Below, piece after piece: positions 42,196 to 50,593 of a stretch of 52,796 nucleotides of DNA. Within the stretch, counting starts at the first letter, position 1, and each line of letters opens with the position of its first letter. A model generated the notes under the pieces. The model was given only the letters and a program-made list of their open reading frames with translations, searched no databases and was not told the origin of the DNA. The translations under genes were made by a program, and so were the position numbers. The stretch spans positions 1 through 52,796 of the forward strand of contig JANYDM010000054.1 of assembly GCA_025363575.1 (NCBI GenBank), in the 5' to 3' direction. This stretch comes from Betaproteobacteria bacterium. Lineage in GTDB: Bacteria; Pseudomonadota; Gammaproteobacteria; Burkholderiales; SG8-41.

Positions 42196-44994
42196 TTAGG
42201 ATTCAGGATTAAGGATTCGGGATGCAAGCGAAGTTCCGGAAGCTGGCGCAGCGATTCGGTTGTCACCGAATTCTGACTCCTGGCTCCCGGATCCTGCTGA
42301 AGCGCACATGCGCTTCAGTTCCGGCAGGCAGGAGCCGCACTCGGTGCCGCATTTCAGGGCGCCCTGCAAGCGGGCGAAACCGGCGCCGGTTGCCAGCAAC
42401 GCGTTTATTTCGACCGTCGAAACGTCAAAACAGTTGCACACGATGGCGCCGCGATTGAAGCTGCCGCGCGGCGGCGTCGCCACCGGCGCGAGTATCCACG
42501 ACCGCATGGCGTCGGCCGACGCGCCCTGCATCATCATATTCTTGAGCCAGTCCTGCGCGGCGGTTTCTCCCGCAAGACACACGCTTTGCACGATGCCGTT
42601 TTCGATGCGTGCGGCCTTTTCAACGCGTCGCCGCGTATCGACATAGCGCATGGTGCGCCGCGAGTCCTGCAAGTCGAGCAGGCGATCGAGGGTAGCCAGG
42701 ATAGATTCGGCGATCGGCTCCGCGGCGTAACCGCGTAGCATCACGACAACATCGTCCCGCCCGCCCGACGTAAGCGTCGCGTAGTCGAATTGCTCGAGCA
42801 GAGGATGCAGTTCGTCGCGCAACGTCTGCGCGGCGTCCGCCTGCGCCGCGGTATAGCGGCGCATGGCGACGACGCGGTGCGGCAAAGCGAGTTTCTCGAC
42901 TTCAATTGCGGCGTGCTTGAGCTCGGGCTGCTTCGACTGCGGATCGAATGCCGGCACGGTCAACGCATTGACGCCCGCGCCGCGCATGAACTGACTGCCC
43001 CAGTGCATGGGCATGAAAACCTGCGCCGCACGTACTGCATCCGACGCTTCGACGCGCACTGACAGTTCGCCGCGCCGGCTTTTAATGCGCACAATGTCGC
43101 CGCTATTCAGGCCGCGGCGTTCCATGTCGCGCGCATGCATCGAGAGCCACGGTTCTTCCACGTGGTTGAAAAGCCGCGCCACTGTGCCGCTGCGGCTCAT
43201 CGCGTGCCACTGATCGCGCAAACGTCCGGTATTGAGCGCCAGCGGATAGCGCGCATCCGGCTTTTCGGCGGGCGGCTGATGCTTCGCCGCGATAAAACGG
43301 GCGCGACCGCTGAGCGTCGGAAAAATGCCGTCTTCGTACAGGCGCGCGCGCCCAGCCAAAGCACCCTGTGGCAGAGGCCATTGCTGCGGCGCCGTTTCGA
43401 GCGACTTGTACGACATGCCGGTAATGTCGAGATCGCGCCCGCGCGTAGTCTCGCGGTGCTCGTTGAATATCTGTTCCGGCGTCGTGTAAGGAAAAAGGCG
43501 CGGCGCGGCTACGCTGCCGAGGCGCGCACCCAGCCGCAGCGCAAAGTCCGTCGCCATCTGCCAGTCGGCGCGCGTCTCGCCGGGCGCGGGCACCGCCGCG
43601 CGCACGCGGGTGACGCGCCGTTCCGAATTGGTCACCGTGCCTTCCTTCTCGCCCCACGTAGTCGCCGGCAGCAGCAGATCGGCATAGCGTACGGTGTCCG
43701 TATTACGATAGGCCTCCTGCACAACCACGAACTCCGCGCGTTCGAGCGCCGCGCGCACGTGGTCGACGTTCGGCATCGATTGCGCCGGGTTTGTGCATGC
43801 GATCCACACGGCCTTAATGTCGCCGCGATGCAAAGCGTCGAACATTTCAACTGCAGTCTTGCCGGGCTGCGCGGGAACCGAGTCGATACCCCAGAGTTGC
43901 GCGATTTCGGCACGATGCGCAGGATTGGCGAGGTCACGGTGCCCCGACAGCAGGTTTGCCATGCCGCCGACTTCGCGCCCGCCCATCGCGTTCGGCTGGC
44001 CGGTCAATGACAGCGGCCCGGCGCCGGGTTTGCCGATATGGCCGGTCGCAAGATGCAGATTGATCAACGCAGCGTTATTGTGCGTCCCATGGGAAGACTG
44101 ATTGAGTCCCTGGCAATAGAGCGAAAGCGTCGTGCGCGCCGCGCCGAACCATTTGGCGGCCTGCATGATATCGGCGGCCGGCACGCCGCAGATGGCCGCG
44201 GCTGCCTGCGGCGTATATTCGCGCACGGCTTCCTTCAAAGCGTCGAAGCCTTCGGTGCGCGCGCGGATGTAATCGATGTTGCAAAGCCCCTCCCACAGCA
44301 TCACGTGCAGCATCGCGTTGTATAAGGCGATGTCGGTTCCGGGCAGGATGGGCAGGAACAGATCCGCCGCGGCGGCAGTGTCGGTACGCCGCGGATCGAC
44401 GACGATTATCCTGAGCGCGGGATTGCGTGCCTTCGCGTCCTCGATGCGGCGATACAGGATGGGATGCGCAAACGCGGTGTTCGAACCGGCGATGAAAATG
44501 CACTCCGCGCTGTCGATGTCTTCGTAGCATGCGGGCGGCGCGTCGGCGCCGAGCGTGGCCTTGTAGCCGGCGACCGCCGATGACATGCATAACCGCGAGT
44601 TCGTATCGACATTGTTGGTGCCGATCAGCCCCTTCGCGAGCTTGTTGAAGACGTAATAGTCTTCGGTCAATAGCTGACCGGAAATATAGAAAGCAACGCT
44701 GTCGGGACCGTAGTCGCGAACCAGTGCCGCGAATTTATCGGCGGCGTGATCGAGCGCACCGTCCCAGCTGACGCGTTCGCGCGGCGCGGCGCGCGTGCGG
44801 CGCAGCTCCGGATACAACGCGCGCGCCGCCGCGCCGGCCGTCAAATGCAGTGTCGATCCCTTGGTGCACAAGCGGCCGAAGTTGGCAGGATGCGCGGCAT
44901 CGCCGCGCACACCGGTGATGCGGGCGCCATCGGTTTCGATCACCACGCCGCAGCCTACGCCGCAATAACAGCAGGTGGATTTAACTTCTTGCAT
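42196..44994 (-). CDS. nasA: Assimilatory nitrate reductase catalytic subunit
   Basis: 932 residues. The N-terminal [4Fe-4S] ligands are C8-x2-C11-x3-C15 and C43 ('FGRLCTKGST'), then the molybdopterin domains ('NSRLCMSSAVAGYKATLGAD', 'LYCQGLNQSSHGT', 'NPAQSMPNVDHV') and the dinucleotide-binding C-terminal domain. A BFD-like [2Fe-2S] module follows ('IVCNCFDVS', 'CGTECGSCLPEL'). No Tat signal is present, as expected for a cytoplasmic enzyme. The last roughly 33 residues after 'KRMCASAG' are encoded by a palindromic repeat element and are unlikely to be native to the family. It has a sigma-54 box immediately upstream. Confidence 0.96.
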   Translation of the reverse strand: MQEVKSTCCYCGVGCGVVIETDGARITGVRGDAAHPANFGRLCTKGSTLHLTAGAAARALYPELRRTRAAPRERVSWDGALDHAADKFAALVRDYGPDSVAFYISGQLLTEDYYVFNKLAKGLIGTNNVDTNSRLCMSSAVAGYKATLGADAPPACYEDIDSAECIFIAGSNTAFAHPILYRRIEDAKARNPALRIIVVDPRRTDTAAAADLFLPILPGTDIALYNAMLHVMLWEGLCNIDYIRARTEGFDALKEAVREYTPQAAAAICGVPAADIMQAAKWFGAARTTLSLYCQGLNQSSHGTHNNAALINLHLATGHIGKPGAGPLSLTGQPNAMGGREVGGMANLLSGHRDLANPAHRAEIAQLWGIDSVPAQPGKTAVEMFDALHRGDIKAVWIACTNPAQSMPNVDHVRAALERAEFVVVQEAYRNTDTVRYADLLLPATTWGEKEGTVTNSERRVTRVRAAVPAPGETRADWQMATDFALRLGARLGSVAAPRLFPYTTPEQIFNEHRETTRGRDLDITGMSYKSLETAPQQWPLPQGALAGRARLYEDGIFPTLSGRARFIAAKHQPPAEKPDARYPLALNTGRLRDQWHAMSRSGTVARLFNHVEEPWLSMHARDMERRGLNSGDIVRIKSRRGELSVRVEASDAVRAAQVFMPMHWGSQFMRGAGVNALTVPAFDPQSKQPELKHAAIEVEKLALPHRVVAMRRYTAAQADAAQTLRDELHPLLEQFDYATLTSGGRDDVVVMLRGYAAEPIAESILATLDRLLDLQDSRRTMRYVDTRRRVEKAARIENGIVQSVCLAGETAAQDWLKNMMMQGASADAMRSWILAPVATPPRGSFNRGAIVCNCFDVSTVEINALLATGAGFARLQGALKCGTECGSCLPELKRMCASAGSGSQESEFGDNRIAAPASGTSLASRILNPES
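42199..42294. repeat. Palindromic heptamer-array element (copy B) at the nasA 3' end
   Basis: The left arm is four 7-mers of GGATTCR type (42199-42226) and the right arm is four on the opposite strand (42267-42294), with 40 bases between. Same design and size as the copy at 13535-13626; the spacers are unrelated. It lies inside the nasA frame and ends three bases from its stop codon. Confidence 0.8.
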
Positions 44995-45005
44995 GGGGAC
45001 AACTT

Positions 45006-45021
45006 AGCAACCCACGTGCCA
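45006..45021 (-). promoter_or_regulatory. Sigma-54 (-24/-12) promoter of nasA
   Basis: Minus strand TGGCACG-TGGG-TTGCT matches the sigma-54 consensus at every defined position. The -12 GC is only 12 bases from the nasA ATG, so the transcript should begin at or next to the start codon. Confidence 0.75.
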
Positions 45022-45113
45022 GCCGAATTTTTTATACAAATCATCGGCATATGAATTTAATTAAACTGAAAACCTCAAATCACGCAATGCGGCAGTGCAT
45101 GCGCTATGCCGTG

Positions 45114-45130
45114 CGCATCAAGTTGGTGCG
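45114..45130 (-). promoter_or_regulatory. NtrC-like enhancer site upstream of nasA
   Basis: Minus strand CGCACC-AACTT-GATGCG, an imperfect version of TGCACC-N5-GGTGCA, centred about 127 bases upstream of the expected nasA transcription start. Weak alone; position and the sigma-54 box support it. Confidence 0.4.
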
Positions 45131-45148
45131 CATGCGCAATCATTGAGA

Positions 45149-46360
45149 TCAGGTCGTCTCCGCGGCGCTCAGCGCGCGGGTCTTGCCGCTCAGCGCCGCT
45201 CCGCACGTCAGCAGCGCAGGGGCGCGTGCCAGTGCCGCCCTCGCCAGCATGGCTGTGAACGGCCGCATGGCCAATTGCGCGAACACCGCCGCCGCCCGTA
45301 AGCGCGGCGAAAAATTTTGCCGCCACATTGCTGCATACGCCTGGGCAATGGCTGCACTGCCGGCGCCCGACAGCACCTCGTCCTCGTGCGCGATCAGCTG
45401 GCGGCACAGCAGCCATGAAGACTGCAGCGCCATGCTGATCCCTTCGGCCACGACCGGATGGGCTTCGCCCGCGGCGTTGCCGACGGCAAAGATTCCGTCG
45501 GAGCGAATCGTCCGTATACCCGGCCGTATGGGTCCTGCGGACAACCACCCAGCGTCGCGCGTCGCACCGGCCAGCGCCACATCGACACCGCGGCACGCTG
45601 CGCGTATGTGCGCGATGACAGCGTCGGCGGCTTTGCCCTGCGGCCATCTGCGTCGGCAACGCGCCAGGGTATCGCGGCGTATACAGCACGACAGGCTCAC
45701 GCGCCCGCCATCCGTATGCACCATGCCGCCGTAGCCGCCCTCGAATGCCAGCAGCGGCATCAGGCCCGCGGGCAACCCGCAATCGACAAAATGCGCCTTG
45801 AATGCAAACAAGTCGGAAGTGCGCGCGGTTGCAACCGGGATGTGCGTCGGCAACCTGCCCTGTTCCCAGGAACCGTGCGCCGCAATAATGACGCGCGCGC
45901 ACAGCCCGACCGGCACGCGTTTGCCCCTGCGCGCCGCTGTTACGGTAAAGCCGCGCGCAGTCTTCGCCAATCCGGTCAGCGACCATGGCTGCCACACGTG
46001 CGCGCCCGCCGCCGCCGCCGCATTCAACATTAGATTGTCGAAGTGCTCGCGTCCCAGCGCGCGACCGTACACGTCTGCGCCGCGCGCGGAACGCGGCATG
46101 TCGGCGGCCAGCATCGCGTTGCCCGAATACAAACCGACGCGCCGCACCGCCGGTCCCGCCTGCTCGAGGTATGCGGACTCGACGCCCAGCGCTCGCAAGA
46201 GCGGCAGGCTCGTCGCCGAGATGAATTCGCCACAAACCTTGCGCCGCGGAAACGCCGCCTTCTCGACGAGCGCCACCGACCAGCCCGCCCGCGCCAGCAT
46301 GAGCGCTGCGGTCGCACCTGCCGGCCCCGCGCCGATAACCAGCGCGTCGTAGTCGTTCAT
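45149..46360 (-). CDS. FAD-dependent oxidoreductase/hydroxylase of a type III PKS operon
   Basis: 403 residues with the N-terminal Rossmann motif G10-AGPAG-15, 'FPRRKVCGEFIS', and a second FAD-binding motif 'IFAVGNAAGEAHPVVAEGIS' near residue 290. This is the geranylgeranyl-reductase / aromatic-hydroxylase type of flavoprotein. With a type III PKS and a methyltransferase beside it, oxidation or hydroxylation of an aromatic polyketide is likely (inference). ATG 46360 overlaps the methyltransferase stop by four bases. Confidence 0.88.
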   Translation of the reverse strand: MNDYDALVIGAGPAGATAALMLARAGWSVALVEKAAFPRRKVCGEFISATSLPLLRALGVESAYLEQAGPAVRRVGLYSGNAMLAADMPRSARGADVYGRALGREHFDNLMLNAAAAAGAHVWQPWSLTGLAKTARGFTVTAARRGKRVPVGLCARVIIAAHGSWEQGRLPTHIPVATARTSDLFAFKAHFVDCGLPAGLMPLLAFEGGYGGMVHTDGGRVSLSCCIRRDTLARCRRRWPQGKAADAVIAHIRAACRGVDVALAGATRDAGWLSAGPIRPGIRTIRSDGIFAVGNAAGEAHPVVAEGISMALQSSWLLCRQLIAHEDEVLSGAGSAAIAQAYAAMWRQNFSPRLRAAAVFAQLAMRPFTAMLARAALARAPALLTCGAALSGKTRALSAAETT

Positions 46361-47103
46361 GGCCGCGTCCCACGCAGACCGGCTTCTTCATCATCGGCGC
46401 GCATTGCCACAAAACAATGGCTGAACAACCCGGCGGCCTGTTCACGCAATCTCCATGCGCTGTCCTGCGGCCACGCTGCCGACAACTCGCGGCCACTGAA
46501 CCCCGCACGCACACTCGCCACGGCATCGTGCCGGGTCACATCGTTGCAGCCGAGCAGACCGAGCATATGACTGCCGAGCAGCGCGCTACCCGAACGCCGC
46601 GGCTCGCACGCAATCAGCACGCGCGTGCGACGCGCGATCAGCGGCAGCAACCGGGCGAGCCCTGCCGCATCGAAATGATGCAGGAAGAGGTTGGCAATGA
46701 CGACATCGAACACGGGCGCTATCGATTGCGCGAGCCAGGCATATACATCGGCCTCGACCGCACGCGCACGCCACCCATTTGCCGCCAGTTGCGCGGCGGT
46801 TTCCGCCGTGAATAGTTTTTGCCGGTCGACCAGCACCGCCTCTATCGGGCGCCACGCAGCGGGCAGTCTTGCCGCGAGTTGCCGCGCGAACATGCCATCA
46901 CCCGCACCGATTTCCGCAACGTTGCGCGGTTGACCGGTATTAAAGACAGCCCGCAACTCGCGCGCGACGAGCGAACTGTTCGACATGAGCACGTTGATGC
47001 GCCGCAGGTCGCGGCGCGATCGCACTGCGCGCGGGTCTTCCGCGGGCAGCTCGTCAAGCCACTCCCGCTCAACAGTGCGCGGGTTAGTCGTCACGGCATT
47101 CAT
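46357..47103 (-). CDS. Class I SAM-dependent methyltransferase of a type III PKS operon
   Basis: 248 residues with SAM motif I 'VAEIGAGDGMFARQLAARLP' (62-81), acidic end of strand 2 'AVLVDRQ' and motif IV region 'FDVVIANLFLHHF'. O- or C-methylation of the polyketide made by the neighbouring synthase is the natural guess. Starts 38 bases after the PKS gene and ends overlapping the FAD gene. Confidence 0.88.
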   Translation of the reverse strand: MNAVTTNPRTVEREWLDELPAEDPRAVRSRRDLRRINVLMSNSSLVARELRAVFNTGQPRNVAEIGAGDGMFARQLAARLPAAWRPIEAVLVDRQKLFTAETAAQLAANGWRARAVEADVYAWLAQSIAPVFDVVIANLFLHHFDAAGLARLLPLIARRTRVLIACEPRRSGSALLGSHMLGLLGCNDVTRHDAVASVRAGFSGRELSAAWPQDSAWRLREQAAGLFSHCFVAMRADDEEAGLRGTRP

Positions 47104-47141
47104 GATTTCGCCGGCGCCGAGGTTTCGCGCATGCGCGCACG

Positions 47142-48197
47142 CTAGGCGACTTTCAGCAACGCACCGTGACAGCTGAACCCGGCGCCGAACGAAGACATCC
47201 ACCACCACCCGCCGCGCGCGCCGCCCGCCAGCGCTGCCTGCAAAGTGAAATACACCGACGGGCTGCTGATATTGCCGAACTCGCTCAGGACGCCACTGGT
47301 CCAGGCGACGTCTTCGGCCGTGAGGTCGATGCTCTGCTGCAACGCCTCGATCACCTTGCGTCCGCCGCCATGCAATATCCACGCGCTTACATCGCTGCGT
47401 GCCATGCCCTCGCGAAGTAATACGTCATCAACCACCGCTGCAGCATGTTCGCCGGCGAGCTGCGCCACTTGCGGCGACAGGATGTTGCGCAGCATGCCGC
47501 TGGTGTGCTCGAAGCGAAGTGCGTCCCGCTCTTCCGGATTATGCAGCGAAGCCGCCGCCACCCACTCGATACTGCGCTTGTTTTCGCCGGGCACGCGGGC
47601 AAGCACGGCGGCGCCTGCGCCGTCGCCGAACAGGCAGGCGCTGATAAGCACGCCGGGATCATTGTCGATATAAAACGCCGCGCTGCAGACTTCGACGCAA
47701 ACCGACAGCACGGTTTCGCACTCTGCGGACAGCAACGCCGCGCCAGCGCGCAGATTCGGCAAGGCAGCGCCGCAGCCCTGCCCGACAAGGTCCAGCCCAA
47801 GCACATCCGGGCGGAGACCGAGGCTTTCACCGACGTAGCTGGTCAAACCGGGGCATAAATACCCCGTGCATGTACTGATGATAAGAGCATCGATATCGCA
47901 TGGCTGCAAACCCGCCTCCGCCAGCGCGCGTACCGCCGCAGCATGAGCCAGGGCGGGCGCATTCAGCGCGAAGCGTCGATGCAGCGTGTCGGGATCGGCG
48001 ATGAATACTTCAGTCAGCGTAGCGAGCGCGAGCGAGCGCGAGCGAATTCCGTTGTCGTGCAACAGTACCCTTTGCAGCAGCGTGCGTGCGCGACGATCGA
48101 GCTGCGCGAACTGCGGCGATGCCCTGAAGGCGAGCCAGACTTCGCTCTGCATGTAGCTGCGCGGCGGGGTTGCGGTGCCCAATCCAGTGATAAACAT
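47142..48197 (-). CDS. Type III polyketide synthase (chalcone-synthase-like)
   Basis: 351 residues with the full catalytic triad Cys142 ('LVGQGCGAALPNL'), His276 ('WILHGGGRKV') and Asn309 ('SEFGNISSPSV'), and the 'FGDGAGAAVL' and 'GFGAGFS'-like ('SFGAGFSCHG') elements. These homodimeric enzymes extend an acyl-CoA with malonyl-CoA and cyclise the chain to resorcinols or pyrones. Together with the two genes downstream it recalls srsA-srsB-srsC of Streptomyces, which make methylated phenolic lipids and quinones. GGAG lies 11 bases before the ATG. Confidence 0.93.
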   Translation of the reverse strand: MFITGLGTATPPRSYMQSEVWLAFRASPQFAQLDRRARTLLQRVLLHDNGIRSRSLALATLTEVFIADPDTLHRRFALNAPALAHAAAVRALAEAGLQPCDIDALIISTCTGYLCPGLTSYVGESLGLRPDVLGLDLVGQGCGAALPNLRAGAALLSAECETVLSVCVEVCSAAFYIDNDPGVLISACLFGDGAGAAVLARVPGENKRSIEWVAAASLHNPEERDALRFEHTSGMLRNILSPQVAQLAGEHAAAVVDDVLLREGMARSDVSAWILHGGGRKVIEALQQSIDLTAEDVAWTSGVLSEFGNISSPSVYFTLQAALAGGARGGWWWMSSFGAGFSCHGALLKVA

Positions 48198-48259
48198 TGG
48201 CAGCTTCTGCTCCAGTAGCCGAACGAGGGCTGGACATCACGCAGCCGGCGGCCGTACGC

Positions 48260-48299
48260 AAAAAAAAGGCCCCCGGGAAATATGATTTGCCAGGGGCCT
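48260..48299 (-). terminator. Rho-independent terminator upstream of the PKS gene
   Basis: Long hairpin (about 48267-48282 with 48285-48299, two interruptions) followed on the minus strand by eight T (48267-48260). It would end transcription from the Bug gene at 48454-49422, or act as an attenuator if the PKS promoter lies farther upstream. The other sequence in the 256-base gap shows no gene. Confidence 0.85.
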
Positions 48300-48453
48300 G
48301 GGTCCGCCGATAATCTTCAGGGAGGAAAAGAATGGGCGGGCACCGGAGGCAATTATCCATGTCCGCCGGGACTCCTCTGTGCGATAACGTACACACCACG
48401 TCTGTGATTTTCATCACTATGGTTCCCAAGCGTCCCGACAGTCGCTCGCGGCG

Positions 48454-49422
48454 CTATTGCGTCGGTATGCCGGCCTCTTTTACCACCCGCGCCCACCGCG
48501 TCATCTCCGCGCGCACAAAGGCCGTGAACTCGTCGCGGCTGGACGGCGCGACATCGATGACGAGATCGGCTAGACGCTGCTGCACGTCCTGCGCCTGCAG
48601 CGTCTTCGTCAAATCAGCGTGCAATTTGTCGAGTACAGGGGACGGCGTGCCGGCGGGCGCGCACATGCCGTACCATGACGTGACGACGTAATCGGCAACG
48701 CCCGATTCGACCATGGTCGGCACAGTCGGCAGCTTCGTACTGCGTTGCGCGGATGTCACGGCCAGCCCGCGCGTTTTCCCTGACATGATGTGCGGCAGCA
48801 GCGCCGGCAGATTGGCCAGCATCACCGGGATTTGCCCGCCCATCAGGTCGGCCAGCGCGGGCATCGCGCCCTTATAGGCAATATGCACGACGTCGATGCC
48901 GGCGGCGATTTTGAACAACTCCATCGACAAGTGCGGCGACGTGCCAACGCCGGGGGAGCCGTAGCTCAATATTCCGGGATGTGCCTTGGCGTAAACAATT
49001 AACTCTGCCACCGATTTCGCCGGCAGCGACGGATGCGCGATCAACGCGTTGGCCGTGGTCGCGATCCGCGACACCATCGCGAAATCGCGCAGCGGATCGT
49101 ACGGCAGTTTCGGATATATCGCGGCGGCGATCGCACTCGAAGCGATGTTGCAATGGAACAGTGTATAGCCGTCAGGCGGCGCCGCGGCGACCGCGGCACC
49201 GGCGATCGTGCCGCCCGCGCCGACACGGTTTTCCACCACCATCTGCTGGTCCCACAAACGGCTCATGCGGTCGGCGACCAGTCGAGCGACTATATCGGGG
49301 GAATCGCCGGCAGCGAACGCAACGACGTAGCGCACTGGCTTGACCGGATAGGATTGCGCAAGCGCAGGCGCGCATGCCGCCGCAAGTGTCAGCATCGACG
49401 CATTCAACAGCATGAGTTTCAT
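48454..49422 (-). CDS. Bug/TctC-family periplasmic solute-binding protein
   Basis: 322 residues with a signal peptide (cut near 'APALAQ') and family motifs 'VRYVVAFAAGDSPDIVAR', 'VVENRVGAGGTIAGA', 'APPDGYTLFHCN' and 'HIAYKGAMPALADL'. The 'AGDSPD' stretch replaces the usual 'PGGxxD' ligand loop. GGAGGAGG six bases before ATG 49422 marks the start. Divergent from the amidohydrolase, with 90 bases between; perhaps the receptor for its substrate (inference). Confidence 0.92.
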   Translation of the reverse strand: MKLMLLNASMLTLAAACAPALAQSYPVKPVRYVVAFAAGDSPDIVARLVADRMSRLWDQQMVVENRVGAGGTIAGAAVAAAPPDGYTLFHCNIASSAIAAAIYPKLPYDPLRDFAMVSRIATTANALIAHPSLPAKSVAELIVYAKAHPGILSYGSPGVGTSPHLSMELFKIAAGIDVVHIAYKGAMPALADLMGGQIPVMLANLPALLPHIMSGKTRGLAVTSAQRSTKLPTVPTMVESGVADYVVTSWYGMCAPAGTPSPVLDKLHADLTKTLQAQDVQQRLADLVIDVAPSSRDEFTAFVRAEMTRWARVVKEAGIPTQ

Positions 49423-49448
49423 GGCCAACCTCCTCCGTTTTTGGCTAT

Positions 49449-49472
49449 GCTGACACAGTCAGCCCATATAAT
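49449..49472 (+). promoter_or_regulatory. Palindromic operator candidate and -10 box of the amidohydrolase gene
   Basis: A perfect inverted repeat GCTGAC-ACA-GTCAGC (49449-49463) abuts TATAAT (49467-49472), 40 bases before the amidohydrolase ATG. A protein bound to the palindrome would cover the spacer of the promoter. No good -35 hexamer is present (TTGGCT lies 20 bases up), consistent with a regulated promoter. Confidence 0.5.
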
Positions 49473-49512
49473 GGAAATCCTGCAGTTCAAAAAATTCTTG
49501 AGGAGAAAATGG

Positions 49513-50565
49513 ATGGGCAATCCGGACGAATTCCGCGGCAACAACTATCGCACGCTCGCAGACGCTACCGCGTGGACGCAGCAGCGCCGGGAAGCGGCGC
49601 TGGAACCCGACCTTCCCATTATCGATCCGCACCATCACGTCTGGGACGACGAAGAGCGCGGCCGCTATCTGATCCATGAACTTGCGGCGGACGTGGCCAG
49701 CGGTCATAACGTCGTCGCAACCGTGTTCGTGGAGGCCGGCACGATGTACCGCGCCGACGGCCCGCCCGCTATGCGGCCCGTCGGTCAGAATGAATTCGTC
49801 AACGGCATCGCCGCCATGAGCGCGAGCGGCCGTTATGGCAAGTCGCGCCTGTGCGCCGGCATTGTCGGCCATGCCGACCTCATGCTCGGCGATAAAGCGA
49901 AACCCGTGCTCGAAGCGTTGATCGCTGCGGGCGGCGGACGCTTCCGCGGCATCCGCCACGGCCTCACCTGGGATACGGGCAACGCCGCCAAATTCGGCCG
50001 CCGGCAGGTGCCGCAGCACCAGGCGCTCGATCCGGTTTTTCGCAAGGGGTTCGCGTGCCTGAAGCCGCTCGGGCTTTCATTCGAAGCGTGGCTCTTTCAT
50101 CCGCAGCTGCCCGATCTCGTCGACTTGATGCGCGCGTTTCCCGATACCACGGTAATCATGAACCACTGCGGCGGGCTCCTCGGCATTCCGCCGCATGACG
50201 GCAATCGCCAGGAAGTTTTCAAAATCTGGGAGAAAAATATTCGGGCGGTCGCCAGCTGTCCGAACGTCAATGTCAAAATCGGCGGCCTCGGCATGATGTA
50301 TTGCGGCTTTGATTTTCAATTGCGCGACCTACCGCCCTCATCGGAAGAGCTGGCCGCGGCATGGCGCCCCTATGTTGAAGCCTCCATAGACGCATTCGGG
50401 CCCGAACGCTGCCTGATGGAAAGCAACTTTCCGGTCGACAAGCAAACGTGCGGCTACAGCGTATTGTGGAATGCGATGAAGCGCATCACGAAAAACTGTT
50501 CCGCCGCAGAAAAAGCCGCGCTGTATCACGACACCGCCGCGCGGGTCTATCGCCTGGCGTTTTGA
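49513..50565 (+). CDS. Amidohydrolase 2 family metal-dependent hydrolase
   Basis: 350 residues. A TIM-barrel hydrolase with metal ligands H40 and H42 in 'IIDPHHHVWDDE', 'RGIRHGLTWD', His in 'VIMNHCGGLLGIP' and 'RCLMESNFPVDK'. The family covers lactonases, decarboxylases and hydrolases acting on cyclic or aromatic acids. AGGAG eight bases before ATG 49513 sets the start. Flanked by two Bug receptors, so a catabolic role on an imported acid or lactone is plausible but unproven. Confidence 0.88.
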   Translation: MGNPDEFRGNNYRTLADATAWTQQRREAALEPDLPIIDPHHHVWDDEERGRYLIHELAADVASGHNVVATVFVEAGTMYRADGPPAMRPVGQNEFVNGIAAMSASGRYGKSRLCAGIVGHADLMLGDKAKPVLEALIAAGGGRFRGIRHGLTWDTGNAAKFGRRQVPQHQALDPVFRKGFACLKPLGLSFEAWLFHPQLPDLVDLMRAFPDTTVIMNHCGGLLGIPPHDGNRQEVFKIWEKNIRAVASCPNVNVKIGGLGMMYCGFDFQLRDLPPSSEELAAAWRPYVEASIDAFGPERCLMESNFPVDKQTCGYSVLWNAMKRITKNCSAAEKAALYHDTAARVYRLAF

Positions 50566-50566
50566 G

Positions 50567-50593
50567 GTTGCCGCCCGCGCGCGGCGGCAGCAA
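50567..50593. terminator. Inverted repeat between convergent genes, probable terminator
   Basis: TGCCGCC and GGCGGCA arms around a short CG-rich loop lie exactly between the amidohydrolase stop and the convergent Bug stop. There is no T run, so it may be a weak or Rho-assisted terminator. Confidence 0.5.

Noticed and set aside
45082..45104. Possible hexaloop hairpin (loop ACTGCC, A1/G4) upstream of nasA, considered as a second ANTAR leader
   Set aside because: It lies upstream of the predicted sigma-54 start, has a bulged stem, lacks a convincing partner hairpin and has no terminator, so it would not be in the transcript.
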